From assembly GCF_019048845.1 (NCBI RefSeq), contig NZ_CP077426.1, forward strand, positions 2,837,501 to 2,901,500: 64,000 bases of DNA. The letters are read 5' to 3'. The notes under the pieces were generated by a model, which worked only from the letters and a program-made list of their open reading frames with translations, made no database searches and was not told the origin of the DNA. This DNA comes from Vibrio mimicus. GTDB lineage: Bacteria > Pseudomonadota > Gammaproteobacteria > Enterobacterales > Vibrionaceae. Positions 10,023-20,020 of this stretch are shown here, piece after piece (within the stretch, counting starts at the first letter, position 1; each line of letters opens with the position of its first letter). Position numbers and translations under genes: made by a program.

Positions 10023-10403
10023 ATGGATGTTTCGCTTCCCTGCATCAAAATTCAGGTTCAAACTCGCTACATTGAGGAACAATCCGATCCTGAATATCAT
10101 CGATTTGTGTTTGCATACCTGATCACGATTAAGAATCTCAGCACGCAAACCGTGCAACTATTAGGTCGTCGCTGGCTGATCACAGACGCCGATGGTAAGC
10201 AGACGGTAGTGGAAGGCGATGGTGTGGTGGGAGAACAGCCATACATTCAAGCCAACGATGAATACACCTACAGCAGTGGTACAGCGCTCGATACGCCGAT
10301 AGGTGTGATGCAAGGTCAGTACCTAATGGTTGATGAACAAGGTGAGTCTTTCTCGGTAGAAATTGAACCGTTTCGTCTAGCGGTTCCTCATGTACTGAAT
10401 TAA
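10023..10403 (+). CDS. apaG: ApaG (CO2+/MG2+ efflux-associated protein family)
   Basis: 126 residues from ATG 10023, preceded by GAGGAG at 10011-10016. A TTG six bases earlier is the less likely start. The protein is a single beta-sandwich domain with the family signature YLITIKNLS and [10 protein letters not shown]. Its biochemical role is unsettled; mutants of Salmonella corD (apaG) show Co2+ resistance and altered Mg2+ efflux. It is 10 nt before apaH, as in E. coli. Confidence 0.95.
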   Translation: MDVSLPCIKIQVQTRYIEEQSDPEYHRFVFAYLITIKNLSTQTVQLLGRRWLITDADGKQTVVEGDGVVGEQPYIQANDEYTYSSGTALDTPIGVMQGQYLMVDEQGESFSVEIEPFRLAVPHVLN

Positions 10404-10413
10404 CGGAGTTTGT

Positions 10414-11238
10414 GTGGCTAATTACATCGTCGGAGATATTCAAGGCTGTTTTGATGAGTTACAGCTACTGCTTGAACAAGCTCACTTTGATCCGAGCCAA
10501 GATACTCTCTGGTTTGCCGGTGATTTAGTCGCAAGAGGCCCCAAATCACTCGAAACACTGCGCTTTGCCCATCAACTCGGTGATGCCGCACGAGTGGTAC
10601 TGGGCAATCATGATTTACACTTACTCGCAGTGTCACTCGGCATTCATCCGGCCAAACGCCGCGATCAGACCCAACCGATTTTAGATGCGCCCGACGCCGC
10701 GCAATTACTTGATTGGCTACGTCAGCAACCCTTGCTAGCTGAACATGAAGAGTTTGTACTCTGTCATGCTGGTATTTCACCACAATGGGATCTCTCAACA
10801 GCGCGACAAGCAGCGCAAGAAGTAGAACAAGTGCTACGTAGCGCACAATGGGATAGCCTGATTGTACAGATGTATAGTGATGAACCCGATATGTGGCATG
10901 CTGAACTGCAAGGCATAGATCGTGAACTGCAAGGCATAGATCGCCTACGTTACATCATTAACGCTTTCACCCGCATGCGGTTTTGCTTCCCTGATGGTCG
11001 CTTAGATATGAAGTGCAAGCTCCCACCTAAAGAAGTGACCGATGGTAGCTTGTTGCCTTGGTTTCAATTGCCACAACGGATTCCATTAGAAAAGACTGTG
11101 ATTTTTGGCCATTGGGCTGCACTGGAAGGCTATTACAGTAATAAAGTCATAGGACTGGATACAGGCTGCGTTTGGGGCGGAACCCTGACTATGCTGCGTT
11201 GGGAAGATAAACGCTACTTCGTTCAAGCCGCACTTTAA
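10414..11238 (+). CDS. apaH: Symmetrical diadenosine tetraphosphatase ApaH
   Basis: 274 residues with a GTG start preceded by ACGGAG. A calcineurin-type metallophosphatase: IVGDIQGCFDEL, FAGDLVARGP and LGNHDLHLLA are the metal-binding motifs in order, with FGHWAALEGYY late. It splits Ap4A into two ADP and so controls this alarmone and the Np4-capping of RNA. An exact 21-bp direct repeat puts the residues ELQGIDR in twice in a row, at a point where E. coli has a single ELQGLGR. The frame is kept, so the protein carries a 7-residue insertion next to the conserved FTRMRFC segment. Confidence 0.95.
   Translation: MANYIVGDIQGCFDELQLLLEQAHFDPSQDTLWFAGDLVARGPKSLETLRFAHQLGDAARVVLGNHDLHLLAVSLGIHPAKRRDQTQPILDAPDAAQLLDWLRQQPLLAEHEEFVLCHAGISPQWDLSTARQAAQEVEQVLRSAQWDSLIVQMYSDEPDMWHAELQGIDRELQGIDRLRYIINAFTRMRFCFPDGRLDMKCKLPPKEVTDGSLLPWFQLPQRIPLEKTVIFGHWAALEGYYSNKVIGLDTGCVWGGTLTMLRWEDKRYFVQAAL
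10902..10943 (+). repeat. Perfect 21-bp tandem duplication inside apaH
   Basis: Two identical 21-bp units (10902-10922 and 10923-10943, each starting TGAACTGCAAGG and ending ATAGATCG) lie head to tail with no mismatch. The length is a multiple of three, so ApaH gains seven residues without a frameshift. Exact identity suggests a recent event. Confidence 0.95.
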
Positions 11239-11244
11239 GCTGAA

Positions 11245-11276
11245 AAAGAAAACACCCGTTAATACGGGTGTTGACG
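11245..11276. terminator. Bidirectional terminator between apaH and folA
   Basis: AACACCCGT (11251-11259) and ACGGGTGTT (11264-11272) form a 9-bp stem. The minus-strand side is followed by TTCTTTTTC, a good tail for folA. The plus-strand side ends the apaGH transcript less strongly. Confidence 0.8.
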
Positions 11277-11289
11277 ATTTTATCTCTGG

Positions 11290-11769
11290 TTATTTGCGTT
11301 CAAAAATCACAAAATCCATCGCATAGGTATTTTTTTCATCTACGGAGTAATGCTCACGATAACACTCCTGCCAATCACTTCCCCATTCAGGAAACTGCGT
11401 ATCACCATCAAGTTCCGCATTGATCTCGGTAATGTACAGCTTATTGGCCATCGGCAAGCAAGCGGCATACAAACTCCCACCACCTATGATCATAATCTCA
11501 TCGACTTCTCCGGCTTTCGCTAGCGCGGCATCGATAGATGTCACCACATCAACCCCATCAATCTGCAAACTCTCATCACGAGAGATCACAATATTGTGCC
11601 GCCCCGGCAAAGGTCGCCCAATCGATTGGTAGGTTTTGCGCCCCATAATCACAGGTTTGCCTAATGTGCAGCGTTTAAACCATGCAAAATCTGCAGGCAG
11701 ATGCCAAGGCATCTGGTTATCTTTACCAATAATGCGGTTGTCTGCCATCGCGGCAATCATACTGATCAT
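11290..11769 (-). CDS. folA: Dihydrofolate reductase
   Basis: 159 residues from the second of two adjacent ATG codons (MISMIAAMADNRIIG), which aligns with E. coli; ATG 11772 would add one Met. Motifs: MPWHLPADFAWFKRCTLGKP (active-site region including the catalytic acidic residue in ADFAWF), VIMGRKTYQSIGRPLPGR (NADPH binding) and IIGGGSLYAACLP. It reduces dihydrofolate to tetrahydrofolate and is the trimethoprim target. It is convergent with apaH and downstream of the exporter pair. Confidence 0.97.
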   Translation of the reverse strand: MISMIAAMADNRIIGKDNQMPWHLPADFAWFKRCTLGKPVIMGRKTYQSIGRPLPGRHNIVISRDESLQIDGVDVVTSIDAALAKAGEVDEIMIIGGGSLYAACLPMANKLYITEINAELDGDTQFPEWGSDWQECYREHYSVDEKNTYAMDFVIFERK

Positions 11770-11782
11770 CATTTTTATCGCC

Positions 11783-12256
11783 TTAAATAATCGGTTTGCG
11801 GCGGTAGAATAACAGCCCAGGTACCGCTAAACCAACCGCTAAACCGGCAATAATAAACATCGCCTTGAGGAAATTCTCCATGAGTGCTTCTAGCAACTCT
11901 GGTGAAAAACCAAGATGATTAATCTCCACGAGAGCAATCATAGCTTTAAAGGCGAAGACTCCAGGAACCATAGGAATCAAAGCCGCCACGGTAAACACCT
12001 TGGGATGCGCCAAGAATCGGCGAGACCAATATACCCCGACCATCCCCACCAGTGTTGCAGCAAAAAAGGTCGCCCATTCGATCGGGACGCCAAATTGCAT
12101 CATCAAATAACGCGAACCATGCCCAAGCGCACCACCTAAAGCACAATACTTCAGTGCAGGCACAGGCACATTAAATACCAAAGCAAACCCAACCGCTGGA
12201 ATTGCGGCAAAAAACATGTCATTGATCAACCCGAAAAACAGATCCCAACTTAGCAT
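11783..12256 (-). CDS. yjjB: Small subunit of YjjP/YjjB (ThrE-type) exporter
   Basis: 157 residues from ATG 12256, which overlaps the stop of the upstream gene by one base (TAATG); the longer reading from 12268 is unlikely. About five hydrophobic helices and a GALGHGSRY motif place it in the ThrE family (threonine/serine exporter, short C-terminal half, DUF3815). In E. coli YjjB works only together with YjjP and has been linked to succinate export; the substrate here is not shown by sequence. Confidence 0.88.
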   Translation of the reverse strand: MLSWDLFFGLINDMFFAAIPAVGFALVFNVPVPALKYCALGGALGHGSRYLMMQFGVPIEWATFFAATLVGMVGVYWSRRFLAHPKVFTVAALIPMVPGVFAFKAMIALVEINHLGFSPELLEALMENFLKAMFIIAGLAVGLAVPGLLFYRRKPII

Positions 12257-13017
12257 TACCACCCCCAAATCCCAGTCACACTCATTGCCGCAACAATCCC
12301 GAGAGCGGTCGCCAGTGTCAGCAAACTCGCCATCACAAAACGAGCGATGCCCATGTTGATATAACCTTTGAGCATATCTGCCACCGCATTAATTAAGGGA
12401 AAACCAGGAACCAGCATCAGCACAGAAGATGCCATCACTATAGTGGGTTTATTACCCAGTTGGTAAATCACGGCTTGGGCAGAAATGGCGGAAGTGACAA
12501 AGGCCGTTGCAGCAAAGTTGATCAACGGGTTGAACTGGCGATGACCGATTTCCTGACGCACAATCATCCCCACGGAAGAAGCGATCAACGTGATCAGAAA
12601 CACCGTCCAATCCCCACCCGCTAAGCGGCTAAAGGCCGCGCAGGATAGACCAATCATGACCACGACAAGCCAACGGTTATAGCGTTCTGGACTGATTTGA
12701 TTGAGTTTTTTTTGCGCTAAGCTGTGATCGAGAATACCTTTCTCCATCATGATGCAGATCCGTTGGATCTGCGTCACCACACGCATATTGATCCCGCGAT
12801 CTGGGCTGCGTCTTGCCGTCGTGATACAGTGATCTTTATAGACAGTCGTGACAACTAAAGAGCTCGCCGAGAGAGAAACTTCCACCTCACTCATACCACT
12901 GGCCAGCCCCATACGGCGCATCATATCGCCCACTAACGTACTCTCAGCACCATGTGCTAACAGCATCTGCCCAGCCTGGGCGATCAAACGAGAAACGGCT
13001 CTCTGTTTGCTTTCCAT
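12256..13017 (-). CDS. yjjP: Large subunit of YjjP/YjjB (ThrE-type) exporter
   Basis: 253 residues: a cytoplasmic N-terminal domain (about 1-115, with LAHGAESTLVGDMMRRMG) and four or five membrane helices (about 118-250). It is the N-terminal half of the ThrE fold (DUF1212). The coupled stop/start with yjjB suggests the two halves are made together. ThrE of Corynebacterium exports threonine and serine; E. coli YjjPB has been tied to succinate. The gene stands alone upstream, with its own leader between it and the obgE terminator. Confidence 0.88.
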   Translation of the reverse strand: MESKQRAVSRLIAQAGQMLLAHGAESTLVGDMMRRMGLASGMSEVEVSLSASSLVVTTVYKDHCITTARRSPDRGINMRVVTQIQRICIMMEKGILDHSLAQKKLNQISPERYNRWLVVVMIGLSCAAFSRLAGGDWTVFLITLIASSVGMIVRQEIGHRQFNPLINFAATAFVTSAISAQAVIYQLGNKPTIVMASSVLMLVPGFPLINAVADMLKGYINMGIARFVMASLLTLATALGIVAAMSVTGIWGW

Positions 13018-13103
13018 GATTCCTTTCCTAAATACCTAAGCCAAAAAGTCCAAAAGTGGCACTTAGTGTGCCTTAAACTGTAATGCGGGAATATGATTTA
13101 GAC

Positions 13104-13130
13104 ACAAAAAAGCCGCAACAAAGTTGCGGC
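13104..13130 (-). terminator. Terminator of obgE
   Basis: On the minus strand GCCGCAAC / GTTGCGGC (13130-13112) with loop TTT, followed by TTTTTTGTG, directly after the obgE stop. Confidence 0.9.
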
Positions 13131-13146
13131 ATTATCTGTAAGTTGA

Positions 13147-14352
<1,206 letters not shown>

Positions 14353-14423
14353 TCAGTCTAGTAAACCTGAGAACGTAGATCCCAGAAAACAACTGCCTGC
14401 TTGGATCAGGCCACATTCAGGTC

Positions 14424-14472
14424 TAGGGTCTAGGGTCTAGGGTCTAGGGTCTAGGGTCTAGGGTCTAGGGTC
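14424..14472. repeat. Heptanucleotide tandem repeat upstream of obgE (VNTR)
   Basis: Seven perfect head-to-tail copies of TAGGGTC (GACCCTA on the other strand), with a partial unit to the left. It lies between the rpmA terminator and the obgE start, about 105 bp upstream of that start. From memory, the V. cholerae MLVA typing locus named VC0436-7 is a GACCCTA repeat at this place, so copy number is expected to vary between isolates. Confidence 0.95.
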
Positions 14473-14491
14473 GACCACACTTTCGATAAAT

Positions 14492-14520
14492 AAAAAACCC
14501 CACCAAACGGCAGGGCTTTT
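14492..14520 (-). terminator. Terminator after rpmA
   Basis: On the minus strand GCCCTGCC (14517-14510) pairs with GGTGGGGT (14505-14498) across loop GTTT, with some G-T pairs, then a run of six T. It separates rpmA from obgE. Confidence 0.75.
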
Positions 14521-14541
14521 GAATTCATCAAGAAACTTTGC

Positions 14542-14802
14542 TTATTCAGCAGTTTCGATGCTAACGAATTTACGGTTCTTAGGACCTTTAGTCTCGAACT
14601 TCACTTTACCATCAGATAGAGCGAATAGAGTGTGGTCTTTACCGATGCCTACGTTAGTACCAGCGTGGAACTTAGTACCACGTTGACGAACAATGATGTT
14701 ACCTGCAAGTACAGATTCACCACCGAAACGCTTAACACCTAGACGTTTGCTTTCTGAATCGCGGCCGTTACGAGTAGAACCACCAGCTTTTTTGTGTGCC
14801 AT
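14542..14802 (-). CDS. rpmA: 50S ribosomal protein L27
   Basis: 86 residues, [20 protein letters not shown], with [21 protein letters not shown]27 reaches toward the peptidyl-transferase centre and helps tRNA placement. The N-terminus is the short form that needs no processing. The gene is 20 nt after rplU in the same transcript. Confidence 0.98.
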   Translation of the reverse strand: MAHKKAGGSTRNGRDSESKRLGVKRFGGESVLAGNIIVRQRGTKFHAGTNVGIGKDHTLFALSDGKVKFETKGPKNRKFVSIETAE

Positions 14803-14822
14803 TGTTGAACTCTCCTAATAAC

Positions 14823-15134
14823 TTAAGCGTTGATACCAGTGATTTTCACTTCCGTGAACCACTGACGGTGACCTTGTTGCTTACGAGAGTGCTTACGACG
14901 ACGGAACTTAACGATTTTTACTTTATCGCCACGACCGTGTTGTACCACTTCAGCAACTACTTTACCGCCCTCAACTAGAGGAGCACCTACTTTAATGTCT
15001 TCACCGTTAGCAACCAGCAGAACTTTATCAAATTCTACAGTTGCGCCAGTTTCAACGTCTAATTTCTCTAAACGAAGAGTTTGACCTTCGCTTACACGGT
15101 GTTGTTTACCACCAGATTGGAAAACAGCGTACAT
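14823..15134 (-). CDS. rplU: 50S ribosomal protein L21
   Basis: 103 residues, [20 protein letters not shown], ending in KITGINA. L21 binds 23S rRNA domain II early in 50S assembly. It is first gene of the rplU-rpmA unit, read from a strong promoter at 15248-15220 and divergent from ispB, as in E. coli. Confidence 0.98.
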
Positions 15135-15219
15135 ATTTTACTCCGCTCTTTCCGCACAGCCTATGCTTATATTTTATGCGATAAGGGTGTGCGCTAAACT
15201 AATCATCAATAGGGCGCAG

Positions 15220-15248
15220 ATTCTACGTGAATGATGTGCCTATGACAA
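15220..15248 (-). promoter_or_regulatory. Promoter of rplU-rpmA
   Basis: On the minus strand TTGTCA (15248-15243), a 17-bp spacer and TAGAAT (15225-15220) are followed by a GC-rich discriminator CTGCGCCC. This fits a strong sigma-70 promoter under stringent control, as expected for ribosomal-protein genes. Confidence 0.75.
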
Positions 15249-15404
15249 GCCATATTTTGAAAAAAATGGCGAAAAGCTAATCGCCAAACAAAAGTGCCGC
15301 AATCATGCCTTTAAGCCATGTATTAATCAATGATTTTTAGTGTATTATGCAGCGATTCCAGAAGACTAAATGCCTTATACGCTCTTATTTCAGCCGGATT
15401 TACG

Positions 15405-16376
15405 ATGGATTTTAAAGCTATCCAAGCGCTTACTGCCAATGACATGGCAAAAGTGAACGAAACGATTCACGCTCAACTTAATTCTGACGTTTCCCTAATC
15501 AACCAACTGGGTTTCTATATCATCAGTGGTGGTGGGAAGCGCTTACGCCCATTGCTGGCAGTTTTATCTGCCAAAGCGCTCGGTTATCAGGGCTCACATC
15601 ACACGACAGCTGCTGCTTTTATTGAATTCATTCATACGGCAACCTTGCTGCACGATGATGTGGTCGATGAGTCAGATCTGCGCCGCGGTAAAGCGACCGC
15701 CAATGCCGCTTTTGGCAATGCAGCCAGCGTATTAGTCGGTGACTTTATCTACACTCGCTCATTTCAGATGATGACAGAGCTAGGATCCTTGAAGATCTTG
15801 AAGCTGATGAGTGATGCGGTGAACGTGATCGCTGAAGGTGAAGTACAGCAATTGATGAATTGCAACGATCCTGATACCACCGAAGCCAGCTATATGCAGG
15901 TGATCTATTCAAAAACCGCACGTTTATTTGAAGCTGCGACCCAGATCGGCGCTATCTTATGTGATGCTTCATCTGAAGTAGAATTGGCGATGCAAAACTA
16001 CGGTAAGTACCTTGGTACAGCATTCCAACTCATTGATGATGTGATGGATTACACTTCGGATGGCGAAGAGATGGGTAAAAACGTCGGCGACGATCTGGCT
16101 GAAGGTAAGCCTACCCTGCCACTGCTTTATGCTATGCAGCACGGTAATCCCGAACAAGCATTGATGATCCGTGAAGCCATCGAGAAAGCCAATGGCATGT
16201 CGCGCCTTAATGAGATTCTTGCGGCGATGGAGCAAACTGGTTCTCTGCAATACACGATTGAGAAAGCGCAGCGTGAAGCAGATAAAGCCATCGCTGAGTT
16301 AGCTATTCTGCCAGAAAGCGAATACAAGCAAGCGTTGATCACGCTGGCTCACATGGCAGTCAATCGCAGTAAATAG
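15405..16376 (+). CDS. ispB: Octaprenyl diphosphate synthase
   Basis: 323 residues from ATG 15405, the same length as E. coli IspB; an upstream in-frame start at 15330 would add 25 unsupported residues. The two aspartate-rich motifs of trans-prenyltransferases are present: LLHDDVVDESD and FQLIDDVMDYTSD, with the GGGKRLRP segment binding isopentenyl diphosphate. It builds the C40 side chain of ubiquinone and menaquinone. The gene stands alone and is followed by a strong terminator. Confidence 0.96.
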   Translation: MDFKAIQALTANDMAKVNETIHAQLNSDVSLINQLGFYIISGGGKRLRPLLAVLSAKALGYQGSHHTTAAAFIEFIHTATLLHDDVVDESDLRRGKATANAAFGNAASVLVGDFIYTRSFQMMTELGSLKILKLMSDAVNVIAEGEVQQLMNCNDPDTTEASYMQVIYSKTARLFEAATQIGAILCDASSEVELAMQNYGKYLGTAFQLIDDVMDYTSDGEEMGKNVGDDLAEGKPTLPLLYAMQHGNPEQALMIREAIEKANGMSRLNEILAAMEQTGSLQYTIEKAQREADKAIAELAILPESEYKQALITLAHMAVNRSK

Positions 16377-16437
16377 TCTGCAAATTCGATGATATTGCGA
16401 CAACAACTCACTCGAGAGTGGATTACATTTTGTTACT

Positions 16438-16477
16438 AAAAAACCCCTCAGCTCTACGAGCTTGAGGGGTTTCTTTT
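16438..16477. terminator. Bidirectional terminator between ispB and arcD
   Basis: AAACCCCTCA-GCTC and GAGC-TTGAGGGGTTT (16441-16473) form a long stem around TAC. T-rich tails follow on both strands. Confidence 0.88.
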
Positions 16478-16543
16478 ATCTAACGTGCTAACTATACCAA
16501 ATGACTTGGAATTGTAGCTTCGAGTAGGAAGAAGACGAACTTC

Positions 16544-17950
16544 CTACCAAGCTCCTTGCCAAAGCATGCCTGCCGCTCCGACCGCAAACAGCAGCAGCGT
16601 ACTGGCTCCAACCATTTCTCGGCCACAAAATGCTTTTACACCTTGCTCGCGTTTCGCTTTGAGATAAAAAGCAAAACCCGGTACATACAGCAAGGTTGAG
16701 AGCATTAAGTAATGCAAACCGGATGCGTACAGCAGCCATAGACCATAAATCGTCGCACCTAAACCAATTAGTAGAAGTTTACCTCTGTCTTTCTGTTCGA
16801 GCGCAATTTTTAAGGTGAATGCACCGACCAGAAAATACGGCACTAAAATCATCTCTGAGGCAAAGATCAACAAAGTATCGTAAGTACTGGCTGTGTAGCG
16901 CACCAATATCAATGAAACTTGGATACATAGCGTGGTCAGAATCAGCGCATTCACTGGACTACCCGCTTGATTCTGCTTGCCAAAATGACATGGGAACATC
17001 TTATCTTTTGCTGCAAGGAAAGGCGCTTCTGAAGCCAATACCGTCCAACTCAAAAATGCGCCGCAGACTGAGATCAACAGCCCCACCGCGATGATGTACT
17101 TGCCCCATGGGCCAATAATCGCAGTCAGCACTTGCGCCATTGAAGGATTGGGATACTGCGCCAATTCATTGACTTGAATTACGCCCATCGACAATAGCGT
17201 TACTAAGACATAAATCGACAGTGCCGTGAGCAACCCCAGAATGGTGGCTCGACCTATATCTTTACGCTGACGCGCTCGGCTTGAAACAACCACTGCGCCT
17301 TCAATTCCCACAAAGACCCAGACCGTGATCAGCATGGTTGATTTGACTTGCCCAAGTAGATCCGCACCTGAAATATGGTGGATACCGGAAAAATCTAAGC
17401 TAAACGTTGGCCAGTTGAAGGCGGTAATCGCACAGACAATAAAGAGCAGTAAAGGCACCATTTTAGTCATGGTGGTGATGAGATTGATCAGAGCGGCGGT
17501 TTGCACCCCTCTTAACACTAAGCTGTGTACTCCCCACAACAATAGTGAAGCACCTCCAATTGACCACCAGGTGTTACCTGAGCCAAAGATGACGTGATCA
17601 GGTGTATCAAACAGCAGCCCTAGGGTACTAAACACGATCACCAGATAAGAGACGTTAGCGACCATAGCGCTAAACCAATAGCCCCACGCCGAGCAAAATC
17701 CAGCAAAATCCCCAAAACCTTCGCGGGCAAAACCGAATACACCACTGTTGACATGGGGTTTATTGACGGCCAAATATTGAAAAGAAAGCGCAAGAAAGAT
17801 CATGCCGATCCCAGTGATCGACCAGCCGATCATCACAGCCAGTGGACTGGCGACTGCCGCCATATTTTGTGGCAAGCTAAACACGCCCGCACCAATCATG
17901 GAACCAATCACTAAAGCAGTGAGAGAGCCTAAACCCAGTTTTTTATCCAT
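16544..17950 (-). CDS. arcD: Arginine:ornithine antiporter (ArcD type, APC family)
   Basis: 468 residues with about 12-13 hydrophobic helices. The N-terminus LTALVIGSMIGAGVFSLPQN and the segments GFGDFAGFCSAWGYWFSAM and ISVCGAFLSWTVLASEAPF are typical of the basic amino-acid/polyamine antiporters, closest by eye to Pseudomonas ArcD. ArcD exchanges external arginine for ornithine made by the deiminase pathway and needs no energy input. The arginine deiminase gene lies about 9 kb away and the regulator argR about 1.6 kb away. Other basic amino-acid antiporters of the family cannot be excluded from sequence alone. Confidence 0.82.
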   Translation of the reverse strand: MDKKLGLGSLTALVIGSMIGAGVFSLPQNMAAVASPLAVMIGWSITGIGMIFLALSFQYLAVNKPHVNSGVFGFAREGFGDFAGFCSAWGYWFSAMVANVSYLVIVFSTLGLLFDTPDHVIFGSGNTWWSIGGASLLLWGVHSLVLRGVQTAALINLITTMTKMVPLLLFIVCAITAFNWPTFSLDFSGIHHISGADLLGQVKSTMLITVWVFVGIEGAVVVSSRARQRKDIGRATILGLLTALSIYVLVTLLSMGVIQVNELAQYPNPSMAQVLTAIIGPWGKYIIAVGLLISVCGAFLSWTVLASEAPFLAAKDKMFPCHFGKQNQAGSPVNALILTTLCIQVSLILVRYTASTYDTLLIFASEMILVPYFLVGAFTLKIALEQKDRGKLLLIGLGATIYGLWLLYASGLHYLMLSTLLYVPGFAFYLKAKREQGVKAFCGREMVGASTLLLFAVGAAGMLWQGAW

Positions 17951-18286
17951 TATTTTTCAATCACCAATAACAGAAGTAAAAGCCATCTTCCCCTTCCAAA
18001 AATCAATAACAGGCAGAAAGGAAATCCGCTTGTTATGACTGAAGGGCAACCATTCAACTCACAACACATGAGTCGAAGAATAGAAAAAACAGCGCATCTT
18101 ACACGAAAAGTAGTGATATGAAATGATAATTAGATAAGTAACATAAGAATTCACTAGTGGTAAAACACAAATCGACATTTAATACTAAAAAATCAAATGA
18201 TTAATTTAAGTAACCACAGCAAACCCGAGATAAAAAATACCGCTCATCAAGAGCGGTATTCTTAAAATGGTCGAACTAGGTGTCGA
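17951..18286. other. Intergenic region between mdh and arcD
   Basis: 336 bp without a convincing gene. It holds the mdh terminator (18237-18260) at its right end and must contain the arcD promoter and leader. The central part is AT-rich. On the minus strand near 18153 there is AGTGAATTC, half of an ArgR-type box, but no full match and no clear FNR box were found. Confidence 0.6.
18235..18262 (-). terminator. Terminator of mdh
   Basis: AATACCGCTC and GAGCGGTATT (18237-18260) form a 10-bp stem around ATCAA. On the minus strand it is followed by TTTTATC. Confidence 0.88.
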
Positions 18287-19222
18287 TTATTTTACAAACT
18301 CAACACCGATTTGAATGTCACCTTTCAGGGTATCCAGCATGCCATCCAGAGCGGCTTGCTCATAAGCGCTCAGCTTGCCGATCTCCAGCAACTCTTCAAC
18401 ACCGTTTTTACCCAGTTTGATCGGTTGAGCGAAGAATGGAGCGTGTTCACCCTCACCTTCTACGTAAGCGTACTCAACCACATTCGCTTCACCTTGTAGT
18501 GCTTTAACCAGTGCAAGACCAAAACGACATGCCGCTTGGCCCATAGACAGAGTCGCTGAACCGCCACCCGCTTTGGCTTCAACAACTTCAGTACCTGCAT
18601 TTTGGATACGTTTAGTCAGAGCCGCCACTTCTTCATCGGTAAAAGTCACACCTTCCACTTGTGATAGTAAAGGCAGAATGGTGACACCGGAGTGACCGCC
18701 AATCACAGGTACACGAACTTGGCCTGGATCTTTATTTTTCAGAGCTGCAACGAAAGTTTCAGAACGAATAACATCCAGTGTAGTAATACCAAACAGTTTA
18801 CGCTTATCGTATACACCTGCTTTTTTCAGCACTTCTGCCGCGATAGGAACCGTTGTATTCACTGGGTTAGTAATAATACCGATACACGCTTTTGGGCACA
18901 CCACAGCAATTTTTTCTGCTAATGCTTTGACAATACCAGCGTTCACATTGAACAGATCTGCACGATCCATCCCCGGCTTACGTGCAACACCAGCAGAAAC
19001 TAATACCACATCCGCACCTTCCAACGCAGGAGTTGGGTCTTCACCCGCATAACCTTTAATTGTTACAGGGGTTGGGATATGGCTCAGATCCGCCGCCACA
19101 CCCGGAGTGACAGGCGCGATATCGTACAGAGCCAAATCAGAACCAGCAGGAAGACGGTTTTTGAGTAACAGAGCAAGGGCTTGACCAATGCCGCCAGCGG
19201 CACCAATAACAGCGACTTTCAT
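18287..19222 (-). CDS. mdh: Malate dehydrogenase
   Basis: 311 residues from ATG 19222 (AGGAG 8 nt upstream); the open frame continues 57 codons further but without support. [20 protein letters not shown] is the NAD-binding glycine motif, [15 protein letters not shown] is in the substrate region, and [15 protein letters not shown] carries the catalytic His. It interconverts malate and oxaloacetate in the TCA cycle. The divergent arrangement with argR is shared with E. coli. Confidence 0.98.
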   Translation of the reverse strand: MKVAVIGAAGGIGQALALLLKNRLPAGSDLALYDIAPVTPGVAADLSHIPTPVTIKGYAGEDPTPALEGADVVLVSAGVARKPGMDRADLFNVNAGIVKALAEKIAVVCPKACIGIITNPVNTTVPIAAEVLKKAGVYDKRKLFGITTLDVIRSETFVAALKNKDPGQVRVPVIGGHSGVTILPLLSQVEGVTFTDEEVAALTKRIQNAGTEVVEAKAGGGSATLSMGQAACRFGLALVKALQGEANVVEYAYVEGEGEHAPFFAQPIKLGKNGVEELLEIGKLSAYEQAALDGMLDTLKGDIQIGVEFVK

Positions 19223-19549
19223 CGTAAATCTCCTTGAGAGTAATCTCTTATAAGTTTGTAGGGTGATTAGGTGTATCCGACCGTCAGACGCTATAGTAAT
19301 CACAAACTGATTACAATCAATTAACGTCAGCTTTGCGACTTTGCGCAACACTGCTGAGAAGGCGTTGCAGCGACATAGACGATTATCGGCCAATGTTCAA
19401 TTTAGACAAAGAGTTATAAAGCGATCTAACCTGATATCAAAAACTTTTACAGTGACAGTTAAGACAAATTTAGCGAGTCGTTTGGTGTGTCATGCATAGG
19501 TATGCGAGAATATGCACAAATTGATCATTTAACCTAAGTAAGAAGAATC
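19223..19549. other. Divergent intergenic region mdh-argR
   Basis: 327 bp with no gene. It must hold the promoters of both mdh and argR. Its right end carries an ArgR-like operator (19493-19506). I see no other strong element. Confidence 0.6.
19493..19506 (+). promoter_or_regulatory. ARG-box-like operator upstream of argR
   Basis: TGCATAGGTATGCG matches the ArgR core TGnATwwwwATnCA at 9 of 12 defined positions. A weaker second half-site (TGCACAAATTGATC, 19513-19526) follows at the spacing of adjacent ArgR boxes. It is 44 bp before the argR start, where autorepression would act. Inferred by pattern only. Confidence 0.55.
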
Positions 19550-20020
19550 ATGCGTACCGTAGATAAACAAGATAACCTAGTCCGAGCTTTCAAAGCCCTA
19601 CTAAAAGAAGAACGCTTTGGCTCACAAGGCGATATTGTTGAAGCGCTGAAAAACGAAGGCTTTGACAACATCAACCAATCCAAAGTATCGCGCATGCTGA
19701 CCAAATTTGGCGCAGTGCGTACTCGTAATGCAAAAATGGAGATGGTCTACTGTTTACCAGCAGAACTGGGCGTCCCCACTGCCAGCAGTTCACTTCGTGA
19801 ACTAGTCTTGGATGTAGACTACAACAATGCGTTAGTGGTGATTCGTACTGGCCCTGGCGCAGCACAACTGATTGCACGCCTGCTGGATTCACTGGGTAAA
19901 TCGGAAGGAATTTTAGGCGTAGTCGCTGGCGATGATACGATTTTCATCACACCAACACTCGATGTACCAGTGAAAGAACTTTTCCACTCTGTCTGCGAAT
20001 TGTTTGAATACGCCGGCTAA
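19550..20020 (+). CDS. argR: Arginine repressor ArgR
   Basis: 156 residues, the E. coli length. The N-terminal winged helix (about 1-70, with [19 protein letters not shown] and [20 protein letters not shown]) binds ARG boxes. The C-terminal domain carries the hexamerisation and arginine-binding motif [12 protein letters not shown]. With arginine it represses arginine biosynthesis and can activate catabolic genes. In this window plausible targets are its own gene, arcA and arcD. Confidence 0.97.
   Translation: MRTVDKQDNLVRAFKALLKEERFGSQGDIVEALKNEGFDNINQSKVSRMLTKFGAVRTRNAKMEMVYCLPAELGVPTASSSLRELVLDVDYNNALVVIRTGPGAAQLIARLLDSLGKSEGILGVVAGDDTIFITPTLDVPVKELFHSVCELFEYAG

Noticed and set aside
14424..14472. 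Repeat array as a CRISPR
   Set aside because: The unit is 7 bp with no spacers; it is a simple tandem repeat.
18170..18215. FNR-type site upstream of arcD
   Set aside because: Segments such as ATCAAATGATTAA look palindromic but do not match TTGAT-N4-ATCAA in the correct order.
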